A stretch of 33,949 nucleotides of DNA from Salipiger bermudensis HTCC2601 (GCF_000153725.1 NZ_DS022276.1:2390538-2424486); one strand, 5' to 3'; shown: positions 18,518-27,111, numbered from the stretch's first letter. Numbers and translations are program-made. Notes: generated by a model from the letters alone, not told the origin.

Positions 18518-18973
18518 ATGCTCGACGATACCGACCGGCGCATCCTGCGCCAGTATCAAGCGGCGCCCGAGATGCCGTCGGCCGAGCTGGCCGAGCGTGC
18601 CGGCGTCACGCCCTCGACGCTGGCGCGGCGGCTGGCCGCCATGCGCGAGGGCGGCGTGCTGCGCGGCGTGCGCGGCGTGGTGCACTGGCCGGCGCTGGGC
18701 TACGACATCGAAGTGATGCTGCGGGTGACGCTGGAAAAGACCCATCCGCGCGCCTTCGACGAGTTTCTCGCCGGCGCCCGCTTGGTGCCGGAGGTGACCG
18801 AGATCCAGACCTTCCTCGGCTCGGTCGACATCCGCCTCGTGGTGATCGCCCGCGATCTCGCGCATTATCAGGTGCTCTACCGCGAGAAGCTGCTCACCCT
18901 GCCGCATATCGCCGACATCGAGGCGCTGATGCATGTCTCGCTGGTGAAATCCGACGAAACGGTGCCGCTGTGA
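18518..18973 (+). CDS. Lrp/AsnC family regulator, first of tandem pair
   Basis: 151 residues. N-terminal winged HTH (LDDTDRRILRQYQ, then SAELAERAGVTPSTLARRLAAMREGGVLRGV) and a C-terminal RAM-type ligand domain (VMLRVTLEKTHPRAFDEFLAG, VPEVTEIQTFLGSVDIRLVV, LPHIADIEALMHVSLVK). Such proteins sense amino acids and regulate their metabolism. The ATG at 18518 follows GGGGA; an earlier in-frame start (18458) lies in the promoter region. Divergent from ilvC and overlapping the next regulator by 4 bp, so a hetero-oligomeric pair is possible. Confidence 0.93.
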   Translation: MLDDTDRRILRQYQAAPEMPSAELAERAGVTPSTLARRLAAMREGGVLRGVRGVVHWPALGYDIEVMLRVTLEKTHPRAFDEFLAGARLVPEVTEIQTFLGSVDIRLVVIARDLAHYQVLYREKLLTLPHIADIEALMHVSLVKSDETVPL

Positions 18974-19434
18974 GCGCCCTTGAGGATCTCGACGAGATCG
19001 ACCGCGCCCTGATCCGGGCGCTGGCCGAGGATGCCAATGCCAGCGCCGGGGCGCTGGGGCGCCGGCTCGGCCTGTCGCAGCCGGCCTGCTGGCGCCGTAT
19101 CCAGCGGCTGCGGGCGGCGGGCGTGTTCCGCGGCGCGCGGCTTGATCTCGATCTCGAGCGGCTGGGCTTCGGGGTGACCGTGTTCCTCGGCATCAAGCTC
19201 GCCACCAAGGGCCGGGTCAGCCTCGAGGATTTCGAGCGCGCTGTGCGGGCGATCCCGGAGGTGCAGGTGGTCGATCACGTGCTTGGCGCCTTCGATTACC
19301 GGCTGAGGGTGGTGGCGCGTGACCTGCCGGATTTCGAACGCGTGCTGCGGCGGCGCATCATGACGCTGCCCGGCGTCGGCAATGTCGAGGCCAACGTGAT
19401 GCTGAGCGAAGAGCGCCGCCCCGGCCCGGTCTAG
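18970..19434 (+). CDS. Lrp/AsnC family regulator, second of tandem pair
   Basis: 154 residues starting with GTG inside a GTGA overlap with the preceding stop, the classic sign of coupled translation. HTH: LDEIDRALIRALAEDANAS, then GALGRRLGLSQPACWRRIQRLRAAGVFRGA. Ligand domain: GVTVFLGIKLATKGRVSLEDFERAV, IPEVQVVDHVLGAFDYRLRVV, LPGVGNVEANVMLSE. The WRRIQRL recognition helix differs from that of its neighbour, so the two subunits may read different half-sites. ilvC is the likely target by position only. Confidence 0.93.
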   Translation: MSALEDLDEIDRALIRALAEDANASAGALGRRLGLSQPACWRRIQRLRAAGVFRGARLDLDLERLGFGVTVFLGIKLATKGRVSLEDFERAVRAIPEVQVVDHVLGAFDYRLRVVARDLPDFERVLRRRIMTLPGVGNVEANVMLSEERRPGPV

Positions 19435-19563
19435 CCGTCGGGAGGCGGGACGGCGCTCGCCTGCGGCAATCGCCCCGCCCGCCATCCCGCGATGCCGCCC
19501 TTCGGAGGCGTTGCGTTTGCCGCGCGATGGGGTATCGAAGGGGCAAACAGACAGGAGCTTGCC

Positions 19564-20688
19564 ATGCCGCTGCGCGATGATGTCGACCCGAACGGGCTCG
19601 AGGAATTCTCGGTCGTCTTCACCGACCGCTCGCTGAACCACATGTCCGCCGATTTCCAGCAGGTGATGCGTGACATCTCCTCGATGCTGCGCGAGGTCTA
19701 CGGCGCCGAGGGCGTGGCGCTGGTGCCGGGCGGTGGCACCTTCGGCATGGAGGCCGTGGCGCGCCAGTTCGGCCAGGGCGCCAAGGCGCTGGTGGTGCGC
19801 AACGGGTGGTTCTCGTTCCGCTGGTCGCAGATCTTCGACGCCGGGGCTTTCGGCGGCGAGGTGACTGTGATGAAGGCGCGCCAGACCGGCAACGAGCCCG
19901 TCGCGCCCTTCGCGCCGGCCCCGATCGAGGAGGTGGTCGCGGCGATCCGCGACGAGGCGCCGCAGATCGTCTTTGCCCCGCACGTGGAGACCAGCGCCGG
20001 CATCATCCTGCCCGACGATTACATCCGCGCCATGGCCGAGGCCGCGCACGAGGTCGGCGCGCTGATGGTGCTCGACTGCATCGCGTCGGGCTGTATCTGG
20101 GTCGACATGGCCGCCACCGGCGTCGATGTGCTGATCTCGGCGCCGCAGAAGGGTTGGTCGGCGACGCCCTGCGCCGGACTGGTGATGCTGTCGCAGCGGG
20201 CTCTGGCGCGGATGGAGGAGACATCGTCGAACTCCTTCGCCATGGATCTCAAGAAATGGCGCGAGATCATGGCGGCCTACGAGGCGGGCGGCCACGCCTA
20301 TCACGCCACGATGCCGACCGATGGTCTGAAGATGTTCCGCGACGCAATGATCGAAACCCGCGAGATGGGCTTCGACACCGCCAAGGCCGCGCAGTGGGAT
20401 CTGGGCGACAAGGTGCGCGCGATGCTTGCGGCACGGGGCATCAGGTCGGTGGCGGCCGAGGGCTTCGGCGCGCCCGGCGTGGTGGTGAGCTACACAGACG
20501 ATCCCGAAATCAAGACCGGCCGCGCGTTTGCCGCGAAGGGCACCCAGATCGCCGCCGGCGTGCCGCTGCAATGCGACGAGCCGGCCGGCTTCTCGACCTT
20601 CCGGCTCGGTCTCTTCGGGCTCGACAAGCTGGCGGATGTCGATGGCACGGTGGCGCGGCTCGAGACGGTGCTTGACCAGGTGGTCTGA
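19564..20688 (+). CDS. Class V PLP-dependent aminotransferase
   Basis: 374 residues, of the serine/alanine-glyoxylate aminotransferase type. Seen: the Gly-rich loop GGGTFGMEAVARQF, PHVETSAGIILPDDY, the PLP-binding Asp in LMVLDCIASGC, and the Schiff-base Lys in ISAPQKGWSATPCAG. A C-terminal Arg in STFRLGLFGL is the likely carboxylate anchor. Exact substrates are not certain. The ATG at 19564 follows AGGAG (acaggagcttgcc); the frame is open from 19492 but without an SD. It lies 129 bp after the Lrp pair on the same strand. Confidence 0.88.
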   Translation: MPLRDDVDPNGLEEFSVVFTDRSLNHMSADFQQVMRDISSMLREVYGAEGVALVPGGGTFGMEAVARQFGQGAKALVVRNGWFSFRWSQIFDAGAFGGEVTVMKARQTGNEPVAPFAPAPIEEVVAAIRDEAPQIVFAPHVETSAGIILPDDYIRAMAEAAHEVGALMVLDCIASGCIWVDMAATGVDVLISAPQKGWSATPCAGLVMLSQRALARMEETSSNSFAMDLKKWREIMAAYEAGGHAYHATMPTDGLKMFRDAMIETREMGFDTAKAAQWDLGDKVRAMLAARGIRSVAAEGFGAPGVVVSYTDDPEIKTGRAFAAKGTQIAAGVPLQCDEPAGFSTFRLGLFGLDKLADVDGTVARLETVLDQVV

Positions 20689-20702
20689 GCGGCGCAATCG
20701 CC

Positions 20703-20830
20703 GGGGGGAGGGGGCCAGCCCCCTCTTGGCGCAAGCGCCAATTCACCCCCGAGGTGTTTCGAAACCAGAGAAGACAGGAGCGGCGCGCCCCTGTCTTCTC
20801 TTCGTCAAAAATACTCCCGCCGGAGGCAGG
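20703..20830. repeat. Dispersed modular hairpin repeat, copy 3
   Basis: In order: hairpin A (gaggggg-ccag-ccccctc, 20708-20725), hairpin B (ttggcgcaagcgccaa, 20726-20741), box C (cacccccgaggtgttt, 20745-20759), then an inverted pair agagaagacagg (20767-20778) and cctgtcttctct (20790-20801), followed by aaaaata and ctcccgccggaggc. It fills the gap between the convergent aminotransferase and UbiH-like genes, consistent with a bidirectional terminator. Confidence 0.8.
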
Positions 20831-20897
20831 CCGGACCGTGCCGCCCGCGCGACGTCGGGCACGGGCACCACGCTGGACGGAGGCGCCTTCCTCACGC

Positions 20898-22091
20898 TCA
20901 GGTTCTGGTGCCGAGACCCAGTTGCATCAGCGTGCGGCGCACCGGGGCGATGCCGTAGAACGCGTCGAGCGCTTTGGCGCGGGCATCGCGCAGCGGCGGA
21001 GCGGAGAGCATCGACGTCCGGTTGAGCAGCGTGATGCCCGCGACCCGGGCGCGGATGTCGACGATGCGCTGGCGGTGATAGCTTGCGAGCATCTGGCGGT
21101 CGCCGAGCCGGTCTGGGGCCCGGATCGCCAGTTCGTGAAGTGCGCGCAGGTCGTTCAGGGACATGTTGAGCCCCTGCGCGCCGATTGGCGGCACCACGTG
21201 GGCCGCCTCGGCGACCAGAGCCAGTCGCTCGCCGGAGAGGCGTTCCGCGTGCTGCGCGATGATCGGCCAGAGCGTGCGCTGCGAGGCGAGTTTCAGCGGC
21301 CCCAGGATATGACACGAGCGTTCGGACATGGCGGTCTCGAGGTCGGGCGTGTCGAGCTTGAACAGCGCCTCCGCCTTCGGGCCTTCCTCCATCCAGACCA
21401 CCGCCGAGGAGGGCTGGCCATCCAGATCCGGCAGAGGCACGAGGGTGAAGGGGCCGCCGGTGCGGTGGACCTCGGTCGAGACATTGCCATGCGGGATCGG
21501 ATGGGTCACCGCGAAGGCAAGCGCCTTCTGGCCGAAGCGCGTGGTCTTCACTCCGATCCCGGCGGCGCGGCGCATCGGCGAGTTGCGCCCGTCGGCGGCG
21601 ATCACCAGCCGCACGGTGGCGTGGCTGCCATCCGACAGCCCGACCCGCGCCGAGGCCTCGCGGGTGAAGAGCGTGGTCGTGCCGGTGCCGGGGCGAAAAT
21701 CCACCCCCGGCATCTCGTGCAGATGGGCGGAGATCTCCCGCCGCAGCAGCCAGTTGGGCAGGTTCCAGCCAAACGGCCGCTCCGAGATATCCTCGGCGTC
21801 GAAATCCCGCGTCACGCGCGGCTCGGGCCGCTCACCGCCGGCATCGATGATGCGCATCACCTGGAGCGGCATGGCGTGGCCGTCGAGCCGAGCCCAGATA
21901 CCGCACTGGTCGAGGAAATCCCGCGCGGGCTGCAGGAAGGCGGTGCTGCGCAGATCCGCTCCGGCCGCCTCTCGGTCGGTCACCGGAGGGGCAGGGTCGA
22001 CGCAGAGCACCGAGAACCCGGCAGAGCCGAAGGCGGCGGCCGCGGTCAGACCCGCGATGCCGCCGCCCGAGATGAGAATGTCGTAATCCAT
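20898..22091 (-). CDS. UbiH/UbiF/VisC family FAD-dependent hydroxylase
   Basis: 397 residues, a flavoprotein monooxygenase of the ubiquinone-ring hydroxylase family acting at the inner membrane face. Dinucleotide-binding ILISGGGIAGLTAAAAFG at the N-terminus; RSTAFLQPARDFL; the second FAD motif VIAADGRNSPMRRAAGI; and LVAEAAHVVPPIGAQGLNMSLNDL. In the last motif the usual Gly-Asp reads Ala-Glu, a change I believe occurs in roseobacter homologues. Which ring position it hydroxylates cannot be told. The start MDYDILISGGG leaves the normal short N-terminus. Confidence 0.92.
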   Translation of the reverse strand: MDYDILISGGGIAGLTAAAAFGSAGFSVLCVDPAPPVTDREAAGADLRSTAFLQPARDFLDQCGIWARLDGHAMPLQVMRIIDAGGERPEPRVTRDFDAEDISERPFGWNLPNWLLRREISAHLHEMPGVDFRPGTGTTTLFTREASARVGLSDGSHATVRLVIAADGRNSPMRRAAGIGVKTTRFGQKALAFAVTHPIPHGNVSTEVHRTGGPFTLVPLPDLDGQPSSAVVWMEEGPKAEALFKLDTPDLETAMSERSCHILGPLKLASQRTLWPIIAQHAERLSGERLALVAEAAHVVPPIGAQGLNMSLNDLRALHELAIRAPDRLGDRQMLASYHRQRIVDIRARVAGITLLNRTSMLSAPPLRDARAKALDAFYGIAPVRRTLMQLGLGTRT

Positions 22092-22147
22092 GACCGCTCT
22101 CCTTTGCCTCTCTATCTAGGGCAGGCGCGGGTAAGAGGCCATGCCGC

Positions 22148-22363
22148 TTACTTGCCGACCGTGATCAGAAGGATCCCGGCATAGCAGAAAGGCACGCAGG
22201 CCAGAGCCGACATGGCAAGACCCACGGGACCCCAGATCACCGTGGCGGTGACGACCAGCGCGAGAAACAGCGCGATGCCAGCGAAGAGCTTGGCTTCGAT
22301 GCTGATGCCGCCCGAACGGGTCTCGGTGGGGGTGGCGTAGTCTGCGGTCTGGGTCATGGCCAT
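22148..22363 (-). CDS. Small two-helix membrane protein, unknown function
   Basis: 71 residues. A polar N-terminus (MAMTQTADYATPTETRSGG) is followed by two hydrophobic segments: LFAGIALFLALVVTATVIWG and GLAMSALACVPFCYAGILLITVG. GGAG lies 8 nt before the ATG at 22363; a second ATG at 22357 is less well spaced. I do not recognise a family. It lies just upstream of the ubiH-like gene on the same strand (56 bp). Confidence 0.7.
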   Translation of the reverse strand: MAMTQTADYATPTETRSGGISIEAKLFAGIALFLALVVTATVIWGPVGLAMSALACVPFCYAGILLITVGK

Positions 22364-22496
22364 TCGGGGATCTCCTTCGAAACTGTCTGGCGGCCGCGCG
22401 GAGCGGCGGTTCCGGACCGGAGATAATGATGCACGCGGCGCATATCATCTGTCAGAATTGCCGCAGGCACGAAATGTCGCAGTCTGTCGCGCAGGC

Positions 22497-23141
22497 TCAG
22501 CGCAGCCCGCGCAGAAAGGCCGTGAGATCATCGGTATGGTGCTCGATGTGATCGCCCTCGCCACGCTCGGGCGCCACGTGCACGGTGCGCATGCCCATGG
22601 CGTGCGGCGCCGTCAGGTTGCGCGGGTCGTCCTCGAACATCGCGGCCTGCGCGGGATCTGTGCCGTCGAGTGCAAAGACAGCGCGGAAGGCGCCTTCCTC
22701 GGGCTTGGGGCGGTAGCCCGCGTGCTCGACTCCATAGATCGCGTCGAAGGCTGCATCCAGCCCACGCGCCTGCAGCACCTGCGCCGCATAGGGCGCGCTG
22801 CCATTGGTGTAGACGATCTTGCGCCCGGGCAGCGCGGTGATCAGTTCGGCCAGGTGCGGGTCGGGGGTGAGCGCGTCGAAGGTGATGTCGTGCACTTCCT
22901 CGAGATAGGCGTCGGGATCGATGTGATGCTCGGCCATCAGTCCTGCCAGCGTGGTGCCATGCAGGTGCCAGTAGGTCTTGCGCAGGGCGTCGGCCTCGCC
23001 GTGGTCGGCGCCGGTGACGCGCATGACGAAATCGGTCATCTTGCGCTCGATCTGGTCGAAGAGACGGGCGGCGGGCGGATAGAGCGTGTTGTCGAGGTCG
23101 AAGACCCAGTGACGCACGTGTGAGAAATGCTGTTTCACCAT
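22497..23141 (-). CDS. HAD pyrimidine 5'-nucleotidase-like phosphatase
   Basis: 214 residues. HAD motifs in order: VFDLDNTLYP (nucleophile Asp), YTNGSAPYA (motif II), KPEEGAF (motif III Lys), MFEDDPRNL (motif IV acids). The helical cap and the DLDNTLYP form match the SDT1/pyrimidine 5'-nucleotidase subgroup that dephosphorylates UMP/CMP; substrate remains inferred. The start is MVKQHFSHVRHW. No SD precedes it, but a promoter ends 7 nt upstream, suggesting a leaderless message. Divergent from the GntR gene. Confidence 0.9.
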   Translation of the reverse strand: MVKQHFSHVRHWVFDLDNTLYPPAARLFDQIERKMTDFVMRVTGADHGEADALRKTYWHLHGTTLAGLMAEHHIDPDAYLEEVHDITFDALTPDPHLAELITALPGRKIVYTNGSAPYAAQVLQARGLDAAFDAIYGVEHAGYRPKPEEGAFRAVFALDGTDPAQAAMFEDDPRNLTAPHAMGMRTVHVAPERGEGDHIEHHTDDLTAFLRGLR

Positions 23142-23148
23142 GGCGGCG

Positions 23149-23177
23149 ACCCTAGTCCCGGCGCGGCAGCGCGGCAA
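23149..23177 (-). promoter_or_regulatory. Promoter of the HAD gene, leaderless geometry
   Basis: On the minus strand TTGCCG (23177-23172), 17-bp spacer, TAGGGT (23154-23149), then 7 nt to the ATG. Transcription would begin at or next to the start codon. Confidence 0.5.
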
Positions 23178-23185
23178 TGGGCGCA

Positions 23186-23215
23186 TTGATCCCGGTGGCG
23201 TGATGGCGCTATCGT
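23186..23215 (+). promoter_or_regulatory. Promoter of the GntR gene
   Basis: TTGATC (23186-23191), 18-bp spacer, TATCGT (23210-23215), 25 nt before the ATG, leaving room for the GAGGAG SD. Back-to-back with the HAD promoter, within 99 bp. Confidence 0.4.
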
Positions 23216-23240
23216 CGCGCAATCGCCCGAGGAGACACGC

Positions 23241-23885
23241 ATGAACCAGATCCGCACCCCCAACAAGGACGCCTACACGCTGATCCTCGAGGCCATCGAT
23301 TCCGGCGTCTACCGCCCCGGGGACCGTCTGGTCGAAAGCGAGCTGGCCGAGCGCTTCGGGGTGTCGCGCACACCGATCCGCGAGGCGCTGCAGCGCCTCG
23401 AGACGCAGTCGCTGCTGGCTCGCGACGGGCGCTCGCTGATCGTCGCCTCGCTCGATCACAACCAGATGGCCGAGCTCTACGTGGTGCGCACCGAGCTCGA
23501 GGGGCTGGCGGCGCGGCTGGCGGCGCGTCATGCCACCGAGGAAGAGATCCAGGTGATGCGCGACATGGTCAGCGAGGACCGGGTGCTGCTCGACGATCCC
23601 TCGGCGCTGGCCCGCGCCAACCGGCGCTTTCACAAGATGATCCACCTCGCCTCGCACAACCGTTTCCTCGTGCAGCAGCTTGATCTGGTGCATCGCTCCA
23701 TGGCGCTGATGGCCACAACGTCGCTCGCGGCGCAGGGACGGGGCGAGATCGCGCTGGCCGAACACAAGGCGATCGTCGACGCGATCTCGCGGCGCGACGA
23801 GGATGCCGCCTACAAGGCGCTGCGCGACCATATCTCGGTGGCCTTCGTGACGCGGCTCAAGCTCGACAGTCACAAGATCGACTGA
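23241..23885 (+). CDS. GntR family (FadR/FCD subfamily) transcriptional regulator
   Basis: 214 residues. Winged HTH at about 10-70 (AYTLILEAIDSGVYRPGDRL, SELAERFGVSRTPIREALQRLE, GRSLIVASL), followed by an all-helical FCD ligand-binding domain (VRTELEGLAARLAARHAT, ANRRFHKMIHLASHNRFL, AEHKAIVDAISRRDEDAA) with His residues placed as in metal-binding FCD domains. Such regulators usually control sugar-acid, amino-acid or organic-acid catabolism; the target is not evident here. GAGGAG precedes the ATG. The end overlaps the convergent glycosyltransferase by 16 bp. Confidence 0.93.
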   Translation: MNQIRTPNKDAYTLILEAIDSGVYRPGDRLVESELAERFGVSRTPIREALQRLETQSLLARDGRSLIVASLDHNQMAELYVVRTELEGLAARLAARHATEEEIQVMRDMVSEDRVLLDDPSALARANRRFHKMIHLASHNRFLVQQLDLVHRSMALMATTSLAAQGRGEIALAEHKAIVDAISRRDEDAAYKALRDHISVAFVTRLKLDSHKID

Positions 23886-25720
23886 GCCGTGCCCTGTGCG
23901 GGGCGCTCCGGCAGGTCGGCGCCTTCGTGGTCGGGCGCAGAGTGGCCGTGCATCGTCTTGTCCCAGAAGAACGGACGGGTGACCAGCTCGAGCAACGCCT
24001 TGTAGATCGCCACGGTGGCGAGGGGAAAGTAGAGAAACAGCGTCGGAACCCAGGGCAGCAGGCCCTGGTGCGGGCTCCGCGCGACCGCGGCGACGCTGAC
24101 CATCAGCGAGATCGCCTCGGCGACGAGGAAGCCTCCGAACAGCAGCTGTTTCTGTGCCTCGGTGAGGATGGCGAGGGCGGCGGGCTGCCAGCCAAGCAGC
24201 AGCAGCCAGAAGCTCCAGAGCGCGGGGGCGAGCAGGAACTGCAGGATCGTGGTGAGAAACAGGACCTGCATCCCGACGAACCGCCACGCTCCGAGATCGC
24301 GCAGCAGCGTGAGCGGTCGGCGGGAGTGCACCAGCCAAGTGACCATGTAGCCCTTGAGCCAGCGCGACCTCTGCCGGATCCACGGCCAGGTGCGGTTGTT
24401 GGCTTCTTCCCGGGTCACAAGAGGGACGAGTTCGGTGACATAGCCAAAGCGGGCGAGGCGGATGCCGAGGTCGGCGTCCTCGGTCACATTGTGCGCGTCC
24501 CAGCCGCCAACCCGGTCGAGCGCCTCGCGACGGAAGAACACGGTGGTGCCGCCGAGCGGAATCGGAAAGCCCAACCGGGCAAGCCCGGGCAGCACGAGGC
24601 GGAACCACGTGGCGTATTCGATGGTGAAACAGCGCGACAGCCAGTTGGCATGGGGGTTGTAGAAATCGAGGATGCCCTGAAGGCAGGCGGTTTCGGGCGG
24701 GGCGCGGCAGAAATGCCCGGCGACCTTGAGAAGCTGGTCGGGGGCAGGCGAGTCCTCGGCATCGTAGATCCCGACAATGTCGCCCTGGGCGAAGGTCAGC
24801 CCGTAGTTCAGCGCCCGCGGCTTGGTGGCGATCGGGCCGCCTGGGACCTCGATCACCCGCAGCCAGGGCGGCAGGCGGGTTGCCGCCAGCGCGGCGCGGG
24901 TGGTGTCGTCGCTGGCCTCGAGCAGCAGCAGCACTTCGAGCCGGTTGCGTGGGTAGTCGAGGCGCGACAGCCGGTCGAGCAGCGCCGCGGCGATACGCTC
25001 CTCGCGGAACAACGGCACCAGCAGCGAGATCCGGGGAAGTCGCACGGGGCCGACTGGTGCGTCCGGCACCGAGCGCCGGCTGGCAAGGAGGGCGGCAAGC
25101 CGGGTGATCTGGGCGAGGATCAGAACCGCGATGGCAAGCGATGCAGCCGCCAGAAAGAACGCCGCGGGTGCGAGCGCGAGGGTGGTCAGCGCGGCCAGCG
25201 CAAAGCCCCCGGCGGCAAGCGCCCGTCGCGGCGTGAGCCGGTTCAGGTCGCGGCAGCTCAGCTCGGGGCGCAGGCGGGTTTCGGCGTCGCGGGCCAGTGC
25301 CGGGCCGTGGCGGGCGGCGATCTCGGCGTGGATGTCGGCCATCGAGGCGGTCGCCATGACCACGTCGTCGCAGCCGGGAGGCAACGCGGCGCGCGCCGCG
25401 TCGAACCTCTCGGGCCGGGCGGTGGCCAGAAGCAGGGTGTTGCCAACCTGCCGCCACGGCAGGGCCGCATAGCGCAGGCAGGTCTCGGGCGGCAGCAGGG
25501 GCGCTAGGGCAGGATCCGGCGGACGTTGGTTGCGCTCAAGATGCAGCACCGGGCCGCGCCAGAGTGGCGCCGGGGCCTCGGCGAACTGCAAGCTGCGCAC
25601 GGGCGCCACGGCAAACGGCCGCGATGGCTTTGGCGCGGGGATCTTCGGGGCGGCTGACTCTGCGGCGCTGGCGCCACGCGCCGGGCGCGTCGAGCGGAAG
25701 ACCGGTCTGCTCTCTGGCAT
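23870..25720 (-). CDS. Membrane GT2 glycosyltransferase with MshEN/GspE-N-like N-terminal domain
   Basis: 616 residues. Residues about 75-150 (CLRYAALPWRQVGNTLLLAT, then VVMATASMADIHAEIAARHG) resemble half of a GspE-N/MshEN domain; two helices follow (about 166-210). The GT-A catalytic domain (about 230-460) has ISLLVPLFREE, YDAED (319-323), TEDADLG (413-419) and the processive-synthase QRSRW (450-454). Further helices lie at about 480-575. This layout is like cellulose/hyaluronan-synthase-type enzymes that make and export a polysaccharide; the product is unknown. The SD aggagggg precedes the ATG. It overlaps the GntR gene end by 16 bp. Confidence 0.88.
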   Translation of the reverse strand: MPESRPVFRSTRPARGASAAESAAPKIPAPKPSRPFAVAPVRSLQFAEAPAPLWRGPVLHLERNQRPPDPALAPLLPPETCLRYAALPWRQVGNTLLLATARPERFDAARAALPPGCDDVVMATASMADIHAEIAARHGPALARDAETRLRPELSCRDLNRLTPRRALAAGGFALAALTTLALAPAAFFLAAASLAIAVLILAQITRLAALLASRRSVPDAPVGPVRLPRISLLVPLFREERIAAALLDRLSRLDYPRNRLEVLLLLEASDDTTRAALAATRLPPWLRVIEVPGGPIATKPRALNYGLTFAQGDIVGIYDAEDSPAPDQLLKVAGHFCRAPPETACLQGILDFYNPHANWLSRCFTIEYATWFRLVLPGLARLGFPIPLGGTTVFFRREALDRVGGWDAHNVTEDADLGIRLARFGYVTELVPLVTREEANNRTWPWIRQRSRWLKGYMVTWLVHSRRPLTLLRDLGAWRFVGMQVLFLTTILQFLLAPALWSFWLLLLGWQPAALAILTEAQKQLLFGGFLVAEAISLMVSVAAVARSPHQGLLPWVPTLFLYFPLATVAIYKALLELVTRPFFWDKTMHGHSAPDHEGADLPERPAQGTAQSIL

Positions 25721-25778
25721 GATCCCCTCCTGTACCGGGACAGGAAGGGTTCTGGAGGCTTATGGTAAAGCGTTCGTT

Positions 25779-25803
25779 AATTTCGGCGGGTCGCGCCGAA
25801 ATT
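25779..25803 (-). terminator. Strong hairpin after carA
   Basis: A perfect 10-bp stem, aatttcggcg (25779-25788) with cgccgaaatt (25794-25803), and a 5-nt loop, 9 bp past the carA stop. There is no long T-run, but the stem base is A/T. It could also lie in the leader of the downstream glycosyltransferase gene. Confidence 0.55.
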
Positions 25804-25812
25804 TCGCCGCAA

Positions 25813-26952
25813 TTACATCGCCTGGACGAAACGCTCGAACAGGTAGAAGCTGTCCTGCGGGCCGGGGCTCGCCTCGGGGTGATGCTGGACCGAGAACACC
25901 GGGCGGTCGCTCATGCGGATGCCGCAATTCGAGCCGTCGAAGAGCGAGACATGGGTCTCGACCACGCCTTCGGGCAGCGACTGGCCGTCGACCGCGAAGC
26001 CGTGGTTCATCGAGGTGATCTCGACCTTGCCGGTATCGAGCTCCTTGACCGGGTGGTTGGCACCGTGGTGGCCGTGGTTCATCTTGACGGTCTTGCCGCC
26101 AAGCGCCAGCGCCAGCATCTGGTGGCCAAGGCAGATCCCGAAGACCGGCAGCTTGGTGTCGTCGAGGATGCCCTTGATCATCGGCACGGCGTAGGCGCCG
26201 GTCGCGGCCGGGTCGCCGGGGCCGTTCGACAGGAACACGCCGTCGGGTTTGTGCGCCAGCACGTCCTCCTTGGTCGCGGTGGCGGGCAGCACGGTGACGT
26301 CGCAGCCGGCAGAGGCGAGGCAGCGCAGGATGTTGCGCTTGGCGCCGTAGTCGATGGCGACCACCTTCTTCTTGGGCGCGGTCTGCGGCGCGTAGCCCTC
26401 GGGCCAGGCCCACCGCATCTCGTCCCAGCGGTAGCTCTGGGCGCAGGTCACGCCCTTGGCGAGGTCGACACCGGTCAGACCCGGGAAGGCGCGTGCCGCC
26501 TTGACCAGAGCCTCGACGTCGAAATTCCCCTCGGGATCATGCGCAAGTGCCACGTGCGGTGCACCGGACTGCCGGATGGCGCGGGTCAGACGCCGCGTGT
26601 CGATGCCGCCGATGGCGATGCGCCCGCGCGAGGCCAGCCATTCGGACAGCTCCTGCACCGCGCGCCAGTTCGAGCTTTGCGTCGGCATCCACTTGACCAC
26701 CATGCCAGCGGCGACCGGATCCTGGGTTTCGTCATCCTCGGGGTTCACGCCGACATTGCCGATATGCGGGAAGGTGAAGGTCACGATCTGCCCGGCATAG
26801 GACGGGTCGGTCATGATCTCCTGGTAGCCGCTCATGGCGGTGTTGAAGCAGAGCTCGGCCTCGGTCTGGCCGGTGGCGCCGAACCCCTGTCCGTAGAACA
26901 GCGTGCCATCGGCGAGGGCGAGGCAGGCAGTAGGTTTGGCGATCGGCGGCAT
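25813..26952 (-). CDS. carA: Carbamoyl-phosphate synthase small subunit CarA
   Basis: Glutaminase subunit that supplies ammonia to CarB for carbamoyl phosphate, used in pyrimidine and arginine synthesis. 379 residues. N-terminal domain: LADGTLFYGQGFGA, FNTAMSGYQEIMTDPSYAGQ. C-terminal class I amidotransferase: FLSNGPGDPAA, FGICLGHQML with nucleophile Cys274, and VQHHPEASPGP with His358 and Glu360. The SD ggag lies 7 nt before the ATG. carB is not in the window. Divergent from yqeY. Confidence 0.97.
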   Translation of the reverse strand: MPPIAKPTACLALADGTLFYGQGFGATGQTEAELCFNTAMSGYQEIMTDPSYAGQIVTFTFPHIGNVGVNPEDDETQDPVAAGMVVKWMPTQSSNWRAVQELSEWLASRGRIAIGGIDTRRLTRAIRQSGAPHVALAHDPEGNFDVEALVKAARAFPGLTGVDLAKGVTCAQSYRWDEMRWAWPEGYAPQTAPKKKVVAIDYGAKRNILRCLASAGCDVTVLPATATKEDVLAHKPDGVFLSNGPGDPAATGAYAVPMIKGILDDTKLPVFGICLGHQMLALALGGKTVKMNHGHHGANHPVKELDTGKVEITSMNHGFAVDGQSLPEGVVETHVSLFDGSNCGIRMSDRPVFSVQHHPEASPGPQDSFYLFERFVQAM

Positions 26953-26995
26953 GGCGCGACTCCTTTTGGCAGCTGGCAGACGGCAAATTGCGCCT

Positions 26996-27024
26996 TAGGT
27001 AAGGTGCGCGGGACTTGGGGTCAA
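26996..27024 (-). promoter_or_regulatory. Candidate carA promoter
   Basis: On the minus strand TTGACC (27024-27019), 17-bp spacer, TACCTA (27001-26996), 43 nt before the ATG. The -35 is identical to that of glyQ; the -10 is poor. Confidence 0.4.
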
Positions 27025-27111
27025 GTGCTATCCTGAAAACGGAATGTATTTGAAATCAATGCTTTAGCGGGCGGGCGCGCAGAGTTGCGCCGCGCCGGGG
27101 CTTTCGGTAGG

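Noticed and set aside
18518-19434. The Lrp-like pair as siroheme decarboxylases (AhbA/AhbB, NirD/L/G/H type)
   Set aside because: Those are also paired AsnC-fold proteins, but no heme or nitrite-reductase genes are nearby and both proteins keep a standard HTH and RAM-domain pattern next to ilvC.
22497-25457. A 986-codon open frame on the minus strand
   Set aside because: Only its last 214 codons (from 23141) look like protein. The rest shadows the GntR and GT2 genes in another frame and is very Arg/Ala/Pro-rich, as expected in GC-rich DNA.
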